Of a stretch of DNA of 64,000 nt, positions 1 to 9,164 are shown piece after piece. How positions within the stretch are numbered: the stretch's first letter is position 1; each line of letters starts with the position of its first letter. A program made the translations under genes and the position numbers. The stretch lies in contig CP079103.1 of NCBI GenBank assembly GCA_019285755.1, positions 2,108,001 to 2,172,000 on the forward strand, read 5' to 3'. The notes under the pieces were generated by a model. It was given only the letters and a program-made list of their open reading frames with translations, was not told where the DNA came from and searched no databases. The stretch comes from Chitinophaga sp. E66 (GTDB lineage: Bacteria > Bacteroidota > Bacteroidia > Chitinophagales > Chitinophagaceae).

Positions 1-1171
1 TGGATCCGCCAGTACGCCGGGTACGCCAAGACCATTCTCAGCCTGCCGGCATCTCAGCTCACCACCCCGAATTACAACTGGATCTGTTCCAACGTGCTGT
101 TGTATGATGACGGCAGCGTGATTTCCGGCGGCGAATGGGAGACATACGACCAGGGATGGTTCGCCGCGTTCCTTAATATGATCATTTCCGACCTGGAAGA
201 CGGCTGGTTTGGCTGGCAGTCCGGCAACCCCGCGCCGGTTCAGCTTAAGCCCCGCAAAGACGAGTATGAAGTTGTGCTGGGGATCGTTGGGGACTGGGGA
301 ACAGGCGATAGCCCCGCCAAAGGAGTCATCAGGCAGCTGACCAATCATAACCCAAATTACATCATACACCTGGGGATGTCTATTATTCCGGTACCCCGTC
401 TTCCGGCCCCATGGCCGGCCACTACTTTAACCCCGGGGAAGAACAAAATAACCTGTTGGCCGTATGGCCTAAAACGAGCAATCCTGATAACCTCGCCTTT
501 ACCCTTAATTCCAATCATGAAATGTACGCCGGGGCGAACGGTTACTACGGGGATGCTTTATTGTCTGCCGGTACGCCATTCGCCGCTCAGAAGGGGTTGA
601 GCTACTTTGCGCTTAAACTGGGAGGGTGGACGATACTGGGACTGGATTCCGCCTATTTCGGCACCTCCCGCGACGCGTTCATGTCCGGATACCTGAAGAA
701 CTTCCTGCACCAGGAGCAGACAGACTGGATTGCCAGCCTGGACTGGACCCCACCCGGACGATCGTGCTCACGCATCATACCGGGTTCCAGTGGGACGCAT
801 CGGGTTTCATGACGCTGTGGGACGAGTTGACCGATGCATTGGGCGGAGATCCCTACGCCTGGTTATGGGGACATGTGCACAATGGGATCGTTTACAAATC
901 ACCGCTGACCATGCCGGGTACCAATGGCCAACCGCGTACCACCACCACATTTGCCCGATGCCTGGGCCATAGCGCATTGCCTTACGGTGAGGCTACTGTT
1001 TTAAAAGGCAATCCCGGTATCAGGTGGATGGAAACGGGGACAGGGCTGCTGCCTAATGGCTTCGGTACCCTCCGGTTTATCCTGGACGGCAATGGTATGG
1101 TGGTAGGCATTATGGAGCACTTTTTCCACCTGGGGACCACGGCGCCGGTGTTTTCCAGCCGGTTATTCTGA
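1..1171 (+). CDS. Calcineurin-like metallophosphoesterase, 5'-truncated by window edge
   Basis: Frame 1 is open from base 1, so the true start lies outside the window; about 390 residues are present. The middle holds a phosphoesterase core: GIVGDWG, then HLG followed after a shift by DVYYSG, SNHEMY, LTHHTGF and WGHVHNG, which match the Asp/His/Asn metal-ligand blocks of the calcineurin-like superfamily. Two single-base shifts are needed, near 375 (a GGGG run that should be five G) and near 765. The part before residue 90 is an extension with no recognised domain. Substrate cannot be told from sequence. The nearest downstream gene (1315) is unrelated. Confidence 0.75.
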
Positions 1172-1249
1172 TCAGGGAAGGGAAGTGGCTGTCGGTATTT
1201 ACCCTTGTTTTTGTCGTTTTTGCACATGCTGGTTCAGCAAAACGTGCCG

Positions 1250-1257
1250 TAAGTTTG
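1250..1257 (+). promoter_or_regulatory. Possible Bacteroidota -7 element upstream of the SRPBCC gene
   Basis: TAAGTTTG matches the Bacteroidota -7 consensus TAnnTTTG exactly and lies 58 bp before the ATG at 1315. No convincing -33 element is seen at the usual distance, so confidence is low. Confidence 0.35.
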
Positions 1258-1314
1258 TATCGTCAAACACACACTAACTAAAACTGAAACATTCACCATT
1301 TAACGACAAATACT

Positions 1315-1737
1315 ATGGAAGCTACAAAACAAGCGATCACGATCAGCAGCACCATCCAGCAACCCGCAGCAAAAGTTTGGGAATTATGGAACGGCCCGGA
1401 ACATATCCAGCAATGGTGCGCCGCATCGGACGACTGGCATGCGCCCAAAGCCAGCAACGACCTTAGAACAGGAGGTTCATTCAGCACCACCATGGCTGCG
1501 AAAGACGGCTCTTTCAGTTTTGATTTCGGTGGTATCTACGACTCAGTGGAACCATTTGAAAAGATCGAATATACCATGAGCGATGGGCGCCGGGTGAAGA
1601 TCACCTTTACGGAGAACAACGGTCAGACCGAGGTGGTAGAAACATTCGATCCGGAAGACACCAATCCGGAAGACATGCAACGTGCGGGTTGGCAGGCTAT
1701 ACTGGATAACTTTAAGCGTTACGCAGAATCCAAATAA
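1315..1737 (+). CDS. SRPBCC / AHSA1-like domain protein
   Basis: An intact 140-residue ORF. The opening pattern (ITISSTIQQPAAKVWELW, then a short helix and WCAASDDW) and the closing GWQAILDNFKRYAE helix are typical of the AHSA1 (Hsp90 ATPase activator homologue 1-like) branch of the SRPBCC/START fold. These small cytosolic proteins have a deep hydrophobic cavity; ligand and role are usually unknown. It stands alone, with a minus-strand cyclase gene converging from the right. Confidence 0.85.
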   Translation: MEATKQAITISSTIQQPAAKVWELWNGPEHIQQWCAASDDWHAPKASNDLRTGGSFSTTMAAKDGSFSFDFGGIYDSVEPFEKIEYTMSDGRRVKITFTENNGQTEVVETFDPEDTNPEDMQRAGWQAILDNFKRYAESK

Positions 1738-1752
1738 GGAGCAGATGGCCCT

Positions 1753-2786
1753 CTACGCCACCCGCAAGGGTTTAAGCGCCATGAGGGCCATTTCTTTTCT
1801 TTTCCCCTCAGTTTGATGGACCCCAAAGTCATGACGTTGAATGCGCCGCCCAGGCGTAACTCAGATACAAGGTCGGCCGAGGCGATCACCTCTTCGTTAA
1901 ACTGCTTGCACATGCCCTGGATGCGGGAAGTGGTGTTGAGTACGTCTCCTGAATATGTGATGTCGCGCTTAATGATACCGACCTCTCCGGCCACTACCGG
2001 CCCGCAATGTATCCCCGCTTTGAATTCCGGGAAAATGCCGTAACGCTCCGGTACTTCTCCTGCAGTGCGTTTATCCTGTCTTTAATATCGAAAAAGCATT
2101 GTACGCAGTTGCTTTCGGCGAACCCTTCGCGGTACCGCCAGGCGATGATGACCTCGTCACCGACGTATTGATATATCTCACCGCGATTTTCGAGGATGGG
2201 GTTGGTAATGTCTGTGAAGAAGTCTTTCAGGAAGGCGTGGTATCGTTTGTCGCCCAGGGTTTCGGCGATGGTGGTGGAGGCGTTGATGTCGAGGAACATA
2301 AAGATGCGCTTCTCTTCACGGGGCGTGTTGTATTTGCCGCGAAGTATATCCCGGAAAACGCCTGCCCCGAATTTACTATTGACCTGCAGGAAGAGCTGCG
2401 TAATGGCTACCACCACCGCCCAGATCAGTCCATTTTTGTACATGCGCGCCATGTCTGGCTGGTCCAGCTGGCTGAGGACCTTACCGACAACGAGGATCAC
2501 GCAAACGAATGATATGGTGACGGTGCCGATGGTATAAGCGTAGGATTTATCGCGGAATCTTTCGTTGACGAAGAAGACGAGGATGCTGCCGCCGAGGATG
2601 GCCCCATCAGCCCTGCAGAGACGTTGATGATGATGGATCGCGTCAGGAGTAGTCTGCCGCGAAGCCTGCCGAGCCGCTGGTCTGCAAAACGAAATGGTCA
2701 TACAGGGCTATCAGCAGCCCTATGATAGACCAGATGAGCATGATCTGCAGCAATTGTTGCCATTTCACCCGCGTTCTGGGATTCAT
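1753..2786 (-). CDS. Membrane-anchored adenylate/guanylate cyclase (class III)
   Basis: Starting at ATG 2786, about 340 residues. The first ~150 residues contain several hydrophobic segments (LLQIMLIWSIIGLLIALY, GGSILVFFV, TVTISFVCVILVVG, GLIWAVVVAITQLFL), so the protein is an integral membrane protein. A class III nucleotide cyclase domain follows: MFLDINAST carries the first metal Asp, YQYVGDEVI the second, and GDVLNTTSRIQ the transition-state Asn/Arg block. Shifts are needed near 2610, near 2040 and probably near 1795; the last decides whether the protein ends at the TAG at 1753 or reads on to 1719. The product could be cAMP or cGMP; the substrate-determining residues were not resolved. 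Confidence 0.7.
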
Positions 2787-2942
2787 ATCTGTAGGTTTTA
2801 CTCTAAATTATTACATTTCAATATTCCGGGCAATTGTAACGATTAGAAAATGCCATATTTTTGAAGGGATGAAAGCCAGTTTGGTTAACCTAATCATACC
2901 AGTTCCGCTCCATCAATAAAAATTAAATTAAAATTCCCTACT

Positions 2943-3904
2943 ATGAAACGATTGCTGTTTTTAGTTATCGCCGTAACAAAGTTTGGCGTCACAGTAGTAT
3001 CTGCGCAAGCCACCAATATTTATCCTGCCAGCGGCGCTGTAGGTATTGGTACAACGCAACCCGATCAAAAACTCACGATCTCAGCGGGTAACCTTAAGGT
3101 CGTTAATCCTGGCCCGTATCCTTATGGCATTGTGATTGACCAGGATTTTACGGGTAACTGGACCCGTGAATTCGGGCTATCCTATAAAGGCAAAGGGAAA
3201 CTTGCCGCTTTTGGTTCATATGCAGTAGACAGTAACTTAATCTATGCATATATTGGAGGTAATACCTCTAATCATTCTCCGTATGGCCAGCCCTGGATGG
3301 TATTTGATTCGTCCAATAATGTTGGTGTCGGGTTTACCGTGCCGAAAGATTTATTGCATGCCCGCAGGGATCGTTTAGGTACAACCAGTATACATGTACA
3401 AAACAATGATAACGATTTTTCTTCGAGGGCAGGTATAGCAATGTCCACACAAAATGGTACATGGCGGTTAACGGCGGTTCGAGGGGAAGGATTTGCACTC
3501 AGTGCACCTTTATTGCCAGATATATTCTGGGTAACTAATCAGGGTAGTTTCGGTATGGGTACCAAGACTCCCGGTTCCTACAAGCTCGCAGTAGAAGGAA
3601 CGATCGGAGCCCGTAAGGTGAGGGTAACACAGGCAGCATGGGCGGATTTTGTATTTGATCCGGGATACCGGCTGATGCCGCTCCATGAACTGGAAGCATA
3701 TATCCGCCAATACCGTCACCTTCCTGAAATTCCGACTGAAGCGGAGGTAGTTGCCGATGGACTGGATCTTGGAGAGATCAATAAAAATTGCTCCAGAAAG
3801 TGGAGGAGCAATCGCTTTACATCATCGAAATGAACAAAAAGCTGGAAGCCTTGAGTGAGCGCCTGGCGCAGATGGAAGCGCGGGAATCGGGGGCGCAGCA
3901 ATAA
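2943..3904 (+). CDS. Secreted tail-fibre-like protein with C-terminal coiled coil
   Basis: About 320 residues with a signal peptide (MKRLLFLVIAVTKFG ... SAQA). The middle has repeated 'VGIGT / VGVGF / FGMGTKTP' elements of Bacteroidota tail-fibre-like surface proteins. The C-terminal block (FDPGYRLMPLHELEAYI, HLPEIPTEAEV, DLGEINK) is the usual end domain of this group, and is followed by a heptad-rich helix (EMNKKLEALSERLAQMEA) once a one-base shift near 3785 is corrected. Base composition is lower in GC than the neighbouring genes. The function is unknown; a trimeric surface fibre is inferred. Confidence 0.7.
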
Positions 3905-3933
3905 AGGTTTGCTTGCGCTGTATATCTAAATCG

Positions 3934-4024
3934 GAGGCCCAACAGATCGTATCGCGGTAAATCACCATTGTAGCAATGCAGTGTAATGATGATGTTCCGA
4001 TAGGACTGGCGGGCCTCTTTTTTT
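3934..4024 (+). terminator. Possible terminator with a long loop
   Basis: GAGGCCC (3934-3940) pairs with GGGCCTC (4011-4017), extended by CAG/CTG across a small bulge and followed by seven T. The ~70-nt loop is unusually long for an intrinsic terminator, so this is tentative. It sits directly after the tail-fibre-like gene. Confidence 0.4.
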
Positions 4025-4102
4025 AGCTAATGAGGTTGCCATATCAAACAATGTGGCATGCTGTGCATTTGGGTAATAACGCAAAAATACTAAACTTGAA
4101 AG

Positions 4103-4503
4103 ATGCAATTGGACTATCTGACAGGTATCCGTGGAAACGGAGCGTTAACATATGCCGGTCCGGAGCGGCTGGTTCGTTTAAGCCGGTTCAGCGCTTCCGG
4201 TGCGGAGGCTTTTTACAGGGCTTTGCAGGTGCTGGCTGATGGAGCCAGGAGCAACTTTGGTTGGAAGACCTGCCTTTTGTTGAAGCCAATGGTTATTCAA
4301 TGGTGTTCCAGGTTTCGGAAGTTGACGGACTGCTGGAAACGCCTGATGAGCGGGTCTTTTGCCTGAAGCAAACAGGCGGTGCATTTGGCAGGATGCTTCG
4401 TGCGGTGGAGCCTTTTTGCGTGGAAGGTGCGCATGGGATTGTCTGGCTATCGGAGGCGCCTGGCGGGATAGCGTTGCTATTGTCGACCGGAGGTTCGTGG
4501 TAA
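4103..4503 (+). CDS. Hypothetical protein
   Basis: Two reading frames join by a single-base shift near 4240 into one ~134-residue protein that starts MQLDYLTGIRGNG and ends LLLSTGGSW. Upstream codons and a purine-rich stretch (AACTTGAAAG) support the ATG at 4103. No signal peptide or membrane segment is seen. No family was recognised. Confidence 0.5.
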
Positions 4504-5041
4504 CCATGGTTTCCTGGCTGATACCAGCTTCCGGTCTATATCTCAATCACTACCCGACCAACATGATGAACTGCGTACCAGCCGGCATTCAAAGCAACAA
4601 CCAACCTATACTTATATCTGCACCTTAAAGGTTTATTATTCCCACATTCATTATTCTATCCTTACACATTGCTTAACAAGTGCTTAACTGCCGTTGTAGG
4701 CCGTTTCGCCGACATTCGATGTGTCAAAAAGCAAGCAAGCATTTCGCTTAGCGATCATCAATATTAAAGCCGGATATTCTATTCATTGAGCTTTGATGTC
4801 TTATTCATTGAATCATGATTGCTTCTCCGGAGATATGCATACATCTGACATTTTTTGTACTAGATTAGATCTGGAGCATTTGCCTGCCTGTGTCTACAGG
4901 AGGCTATAAAGTTCATGTTCCGGTTTCCACATTACACACAAACGTTGCCGCCAGCACATGACGTTTTCTCATAAGCAGACTATTCAATTTTTATCCAGAT
5001 GTGACGTCTACGAGCGTCTATTTTAAGTCCGTTTTCGTTTG
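4504..5041. other. Gene-free stretch
   Basis: No convincing coding frame on either strand. The stretch is AT-richer than its surroundings and contains two similar copies of TATTCATTGA near 4780-4815. It ends at a strong plus-strand terminator (5042-5080) although no plus-strand gene lies directly before that terminator, so an untranslated RNA is possible. Confidence 0.5.
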
Positions 5042-5080
5042 CTCCCCGTAGCCGGGTTTTCGGTAACGGGGAGTTTTTTT
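5042..5080 (+). terminator. Rho-independent terminator
   Basis: CTCCCCGT (5042-5049) and ACGGGGAG (5066-5073) form a perfect stem, followed by seven T. The orientation fits a plus-strand transcript; the minus strand lacks a T run. Confidence 0.75.
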
Positions 5081-5108
5081 ATACTATCCACTTGTATTAA
5101 CGCCAGCG

Positions 5109-5632
5109 TCACACTTCCAGCGCCCGGCTAACATCCCTGATGCGAATTTGCCACATCCATCCCAGCCACGCCATTTGAAATGCCGCTATGGCTGCAATAA
5201 CCCCCACAATCCAAAGTTTCCGATCGTCCCAGACAACTCCGGAACAAAAAAACAACAAAAGACACACCACCATTCCGGCCCTCGTTATTACTGACGTGAC
5301 TGCAAACCATCGCATTCCTGATACATGCCTGCGCAGCATCTCCTGCAAATGATCCCCGTTCATTGACTTGCGGCTGAATATATACCCGGCCATATTCTGT
5401 ACAATCACTAAGCCTACTGCTGCTACCAATAGCGCGTTCACAGACCAGGGGCGTCTTGCACCGTCGAAAAGTCATAGTAGACAAACAGGAACACAACGAA
5501 TAATACAATTTCAATCACCATTTGCCTCCGCATTCGCATACGCGCCGGATGGCGGTGTATCATGCGACGCAATTCCGTCGGGGAGGTCATGTCTGCCGGC
5601 ATCTCCTGCCAGGCTTTTCTTAATTCTTCCAT
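5109..5632 (-). CDS. Membrane protein downstream of the ECF sigma factor
   Basis: About 174 residues after correction of one shift near 5460. The N-terminus MEELRKAWQEMPAD with a charged helix precedes a first hydrophobic segment (VIEIVLFVVFLFVYY). Three more hydrophobic segments follow (LLVAAVGLVIVQNM, AGMVVCLLLFFCSGV, WIVGVIAAIAAFQMAWLGW). It lies 170 bp behind the sigma-factor gene on the same strand, so a membrane anti-sigma or signal-relay role is an inference from context only. It has no FecR-like or zinc-finger anti-sigma motif. Confidence 0.6.
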
Positions 5633-5801
5633 GTAGGTTTCATTTAAGTTAGATTCAATGATAATACTTGTAGTAATTCCATTCCATTCAGGTCATATTT
5701 GAAGGCCAGTGTTCCGGTATACCTCATACCGGCATGCCTATCAACACTATGTCACGCGAAGGACATCTGTTACATACAAGCCCAGATGCATATCCCATAC
5801 T

Positions 5802-6254
5802 TCAGGTAAAACGTTGCCGGATCTTCTGCCGTGCCCGCGATAACCGGGCGCCTGCATTGCTTTCCGAGATCCCCATCACACCCGCCATCTCCGCATAACT
5901 CAAGCCCTCCAGGTATAACACCATCAGCGCCTTGTCGGCCGGCGATAACACCGCCAGCATCTCCGCCAACCGGTCATCTTCCACCGGCGCCGCTACTTCC
6001 GGCATCTCCACCGGGTATACCACCTTTGGCCGGCGCTTACGGAAGTGTACCAGCGCCGTACTTAAGGCGATCTTATACATCCAGTTACTGAACGCACTCC
6101 GGCCCTCATACCCTGGCCATGCCCGCCAAAGCTGGTATACCATCTCCTGGAACAAGTCCTCCCTGTCCTCCGGCGTATCACGGTACAACCGGCAGATCTT
6201 ATGTAAAATCTTTTGATGGCTCGTCAATGCTTCCAGGAATCGTGATTCGTCCAT
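5802..6254 (-). CDS. RNA polymerase ECF-type sigma factor
   Basis: An intact 150-residue protein of usual ECF length. Region 2 is seen at residues ~25-75 (DREDLFQEMVYQLW, then FSNWMYKIALSTALVHFRKR). Region 4 is at ~100-148 (LSPADKALMVLYLEGLSYAEMAGVMGISE, then RLSRARQKIRQRF) with the helix-turn-helix. It is followed on the same strand by a small membrane protein. Its regulon cannot be read from the window. Confidence 0.9.
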   Translation of the reverse strand: MDESRFLEALTSHQKILHKICRLYRDTPEDREDLFQEMVYQLWRAWPGYEGRSAFSNWMYKIALSTALVHFRKRRPKVVYPVEMPEVAAPVEDDRLAEMLAVLSPADKALMVLYLEGLSYAEMAGVMGISESNAGARLSRARQKIRQRFT

Positions 6255-6313
6255 TTGTTTGCAATGCTTTGAAAGGTTAGTTGCGGGAGGGAAGGAGAAT
6301 CTTACATGAGGGC

Positions 6314-6338
6314 AAAAAAACCGCGGTAACCCGCGGCT
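6314..6338 (-). terminator. Rho-independent terminator of the DUF1080 gene
   Basis: Read on the minus strand, CCGCGG-GTTA-CCGCGG is followed by seven T. It lies a few bases after the minus-strand gene that stops at 6343. Confidence 0.75.
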
Positions 6339-6342
6339 TTCG

Positions 6343-7035
6343 TTATTTCTTCTTTATGGCAGTTAAATTTTTAATTGGCGTCAGCTGCACTTTCCGGAAC
6401 TCCACTTCCGCGCCCTCCGCCTGCAAGGCAATACTGCCGCTGCGCATCGTGGCATCAAAGCCGTCATTCACCAGGTCCCCGTTCACCCATACCCGTACCT
6501 TATCCCCAAGGCACTCGATCACCATCCGGTTCCACTCGCCCAGGGGCTTCTCCGACCCGTCCGTCCGGTTGCGCACGCGCCTTTCCTTTCCATCCACCAC
6601 GCCCCAGTTCTCTTTAGGCCCCTGTACACCTCCATGCTGTCTACCGCGATATCCTCGCCGATACACCAGAAATCCCCGCGTTCTTATGCATCAGCTGCAC
6701 CTCTACCGACCTGGGGAACATCCCATACAGCACCCTGGGCGTGGATGCATGCACCAATACCCCGCAGTTGCCGGGCTTTCCGGCAAAACGGTACTCCACT
6801 TCCAGGCGGTAATTCTCATGCCGCGAATCCGTGATCAGGTGCCCCTGCGGGTGCCCAGGCTCACCAGCAGCCCGTCGCGGACGATAAACGGGATGCGGAG
6901 AGAGGAATCCTTTTCAAGGTCGGGCACGTCCATATGCCAGCCGGAGAGGTCTTTACCGTTGAAAAGGCTGCGCGACTGCGCCAGGCATAACGTGGAGGCG
7001 CACAAGAGCAATGCGCAAAAAACTATTGGCTTCAT
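6343..7035 (-). CDS. DUF1080 (3-keto-disaccharide hydrolase-like) secreted protein
   Basis: About 230 residues, with a signal peptide (MKPIVFCALLLCASTLCLAQ) followed by SLFNGKDLSGWH, the hallmark opening of DUF1080 / 3-keto-disaccharide hydrolase proteins. Further family blocks are ENYRLEVEYRF, CGVLVHAS, SVEVQLM, GEWNRMVIECLGD, VWVNGDLVNDG and GSIALQAEG. At least two shifts (near 6640-6670 and 6830) break the frame. The fold is a lectin-like jelly roll; members cleave 3-keto-glucosides, but the substrate here is not shown. It is divergent from a GH2 gene at 7214, which suggests shared carbohydrate use. Confidence 0.8.
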
Positions 7036-7213
7036 ATGGGAAAGATATAAAAATTAATGACTATTTTGTTCCGATATCCCAGCCACGTCATGATGCAGTA
7101 CTTGTCTCCACTCGCCGCCTTCCGGCAGGGCTTTGTCGTACTCGTGCAGCTCCGCGCGGCTCCGGAAACCTCTTAATTCCGTAAAACTGAATCCAGCGTT
7201 ATAATCGCATTTT

Positions 7214-9041
7214 ATGAAGAAGCAACTGATCGTATGGTTACTGGCCGCCTCCATGGCGAACGCGCAGGAATGGAAACCCGTAAAGGGCCGTATCACCACC
7301 CCTGGGCAGACACACTGAAGACCGATAACGTATTACCCGAACATCCCCGCCCGCAATTCGAGCGCGGTACTTCTGGAAAAACCTCAACGGGCTCTGGAAC
7401 TACGCCCTCTCTGCCCGCAATGCCGGCCGCCCGGAAAGATGGGAAGGGAAGATTCTCGTTCCCTTTGCCATCGAATCCGCCCTCAGCGGCGTTGGCAAAA
7501 CCGTTGGGAAAGACAAGCTGCTTTGGTATCAACAAACTTTCACGCTCCCTGCGGATGCCAAAGGCAAGAAGACCCTGTTGCATTTCGGGGCGGTAGACTG
7601 GCAATCTGACGTGTACATCAACGGCCAGCTGGCCATCCGGCACGAAGGCGGTTTCGACCCATTCTCGGTAGATATTACCCCTTCCTGAAGAAAACCAAAC
7701 AGCAGGAGATCGTCGTGAAGGTATGGGACCCCACCGATGAGGGGCCTCAACCCCGCGGTAAACAGGTGCGCAAGCCGGAAGGTATCTGGTATACGCCCGT
7801 AACCGGTATCTGGCAAACCGTTTGGCTCGAAACCGTTCCCGGTACATACCTCTCCGCCGTCCGGCAAACGCCCGATGTCGACGCGCAAACGCTCACGGTT
7901 CAATCTACTGTCGTGAACCCCTGGCAGGAGACCAGGTGAAATATACCGCGTTGAAAGACGGCGCCGTAATTGCGGAAGTAGAAGCCGAGCCCGGCGCTAC
8001 CGCCGTGCTGAAGATCGGGTCGCCCGAGTTATGGTCGCCCGACAGGCCCTTCCTGTATGATCTCCGCATGAGCATCGTTCGCAAAGGAAAGGCGGTAGAC
8101 GAAGTGAACAGCTATTTCGCCATGCGTAAAATCGGCATCGCTAAAGACCAGGCAGGCATCCAGCGCATGATGCTGAACAATAAATTCCTCTTCCAATATG
8201 GCCCGCTCGACCAGGGCTGGTGGCCCGACGGGCTTTACACGGCCCCTTCCGACGCCGCGCTGAAATTCGATGTGGAGAAGACCAAGGAGATGGGCTTCAA
8301 TATGATCCGCAAACATATCAAGGTAGAACCCGCCCGCTGGTATTACCATTGCGACAAATTAGGCATACTCGTTTGGCAGGACATGCCCAGCGGCGACCTT
8401 GGCAACCATTGGGAGATGCGCCCGGGCATCTGGGGCCGCCAGACCGATAAAGACCGTACACCGCAATCCGAAGGCTATTATCGCAAGGAATGGAACGCCA
8501 TCATGGACGCCCTGCATAACGTACCTTCCATCGTGGTTTGGGTGCCGTTCAACGAAGCCTGGGGACAATTCAAAACCAAAGAGATCACCGAATGGACCAT
8601 GGCCAAAGACCCCTCGCGCCTCGTGAACAGTGCCAGCGGCGGTAACTTTGAGCTGACGGGCCCCATCATCGACCTGCATAATTATCCTGATCCGGTAATG
8701 CCCGATCCTGTGTATTTCGGCGAGAAACAGATCATCGTGCTGGGCGAGTTCGGCGGCCTGGGCCTGCCGGTAGACGGGCATGTTTGGCAGCAAAGGACAA
8801 CTGGGGTTACCAGACGTTCAAGACGGCCGAAGAGCTTTTCAAGCGGTACGACAGCTATATGGAGCGTATGGAAAACTGATCAGCCACGGGCTTTCCGCCG
8901 CGGTGTACACCCAGACCACGGACGGAAATTGAGACTAACGGGCTGATGACGTACGACCGCCGGATCTTCAAGAACCCCGTGTCCGCGTTCTTTAAAGCGC
9001 ATCAACGGCTGTATAAGCCCGGGTTAGTCAAATTTCCTTGA
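7214..9041 (+). CDS. Glycoside hydrolase family 2 protein
   Basis: About 609 residues from ATG 7214, with a signal peptide (MKKQLIVWLLAASMANAQ). The sugar-binding jelly roll is at ~40-200 (LNGLWNYAL, LLHFGAVDWQSDVYING), then an Ig-like domain and a TIM barrel. The catalytic acid/base is expected at Glu in PFNEAWG (~445) and the nucleophile at Glu in LGEFGGLG (~510). At least four one-base shifts occur (near 7365, 7685, 7925, 8790-8870, 8930). The family includes beta-galactosidases, beta-mannosidases and beta-glucuronidases; the barrel resembles the bacterial 'sugar-binding domain' group, and the exact substrate is unknown. Its divergent neighbour is the DUF1080 gene. Confidence 0.85.
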
Positions 9042-9164
9042 GCTCAACGGCGGGCGATTATTACCGGTTATCCGGAACCGCGTTCCGGAATCGCGGAATG
9101 TCAGTATATTGCCTGACTTTTCCTGCAAACCGTAAAATCGCATATATAAAACCAACAACCATTT

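Noticed and set aside
2099..2512. Plus-strand ORF of 137 codons
   Set aside because: Opposite the cyclase domain motifs; read as a shadow.
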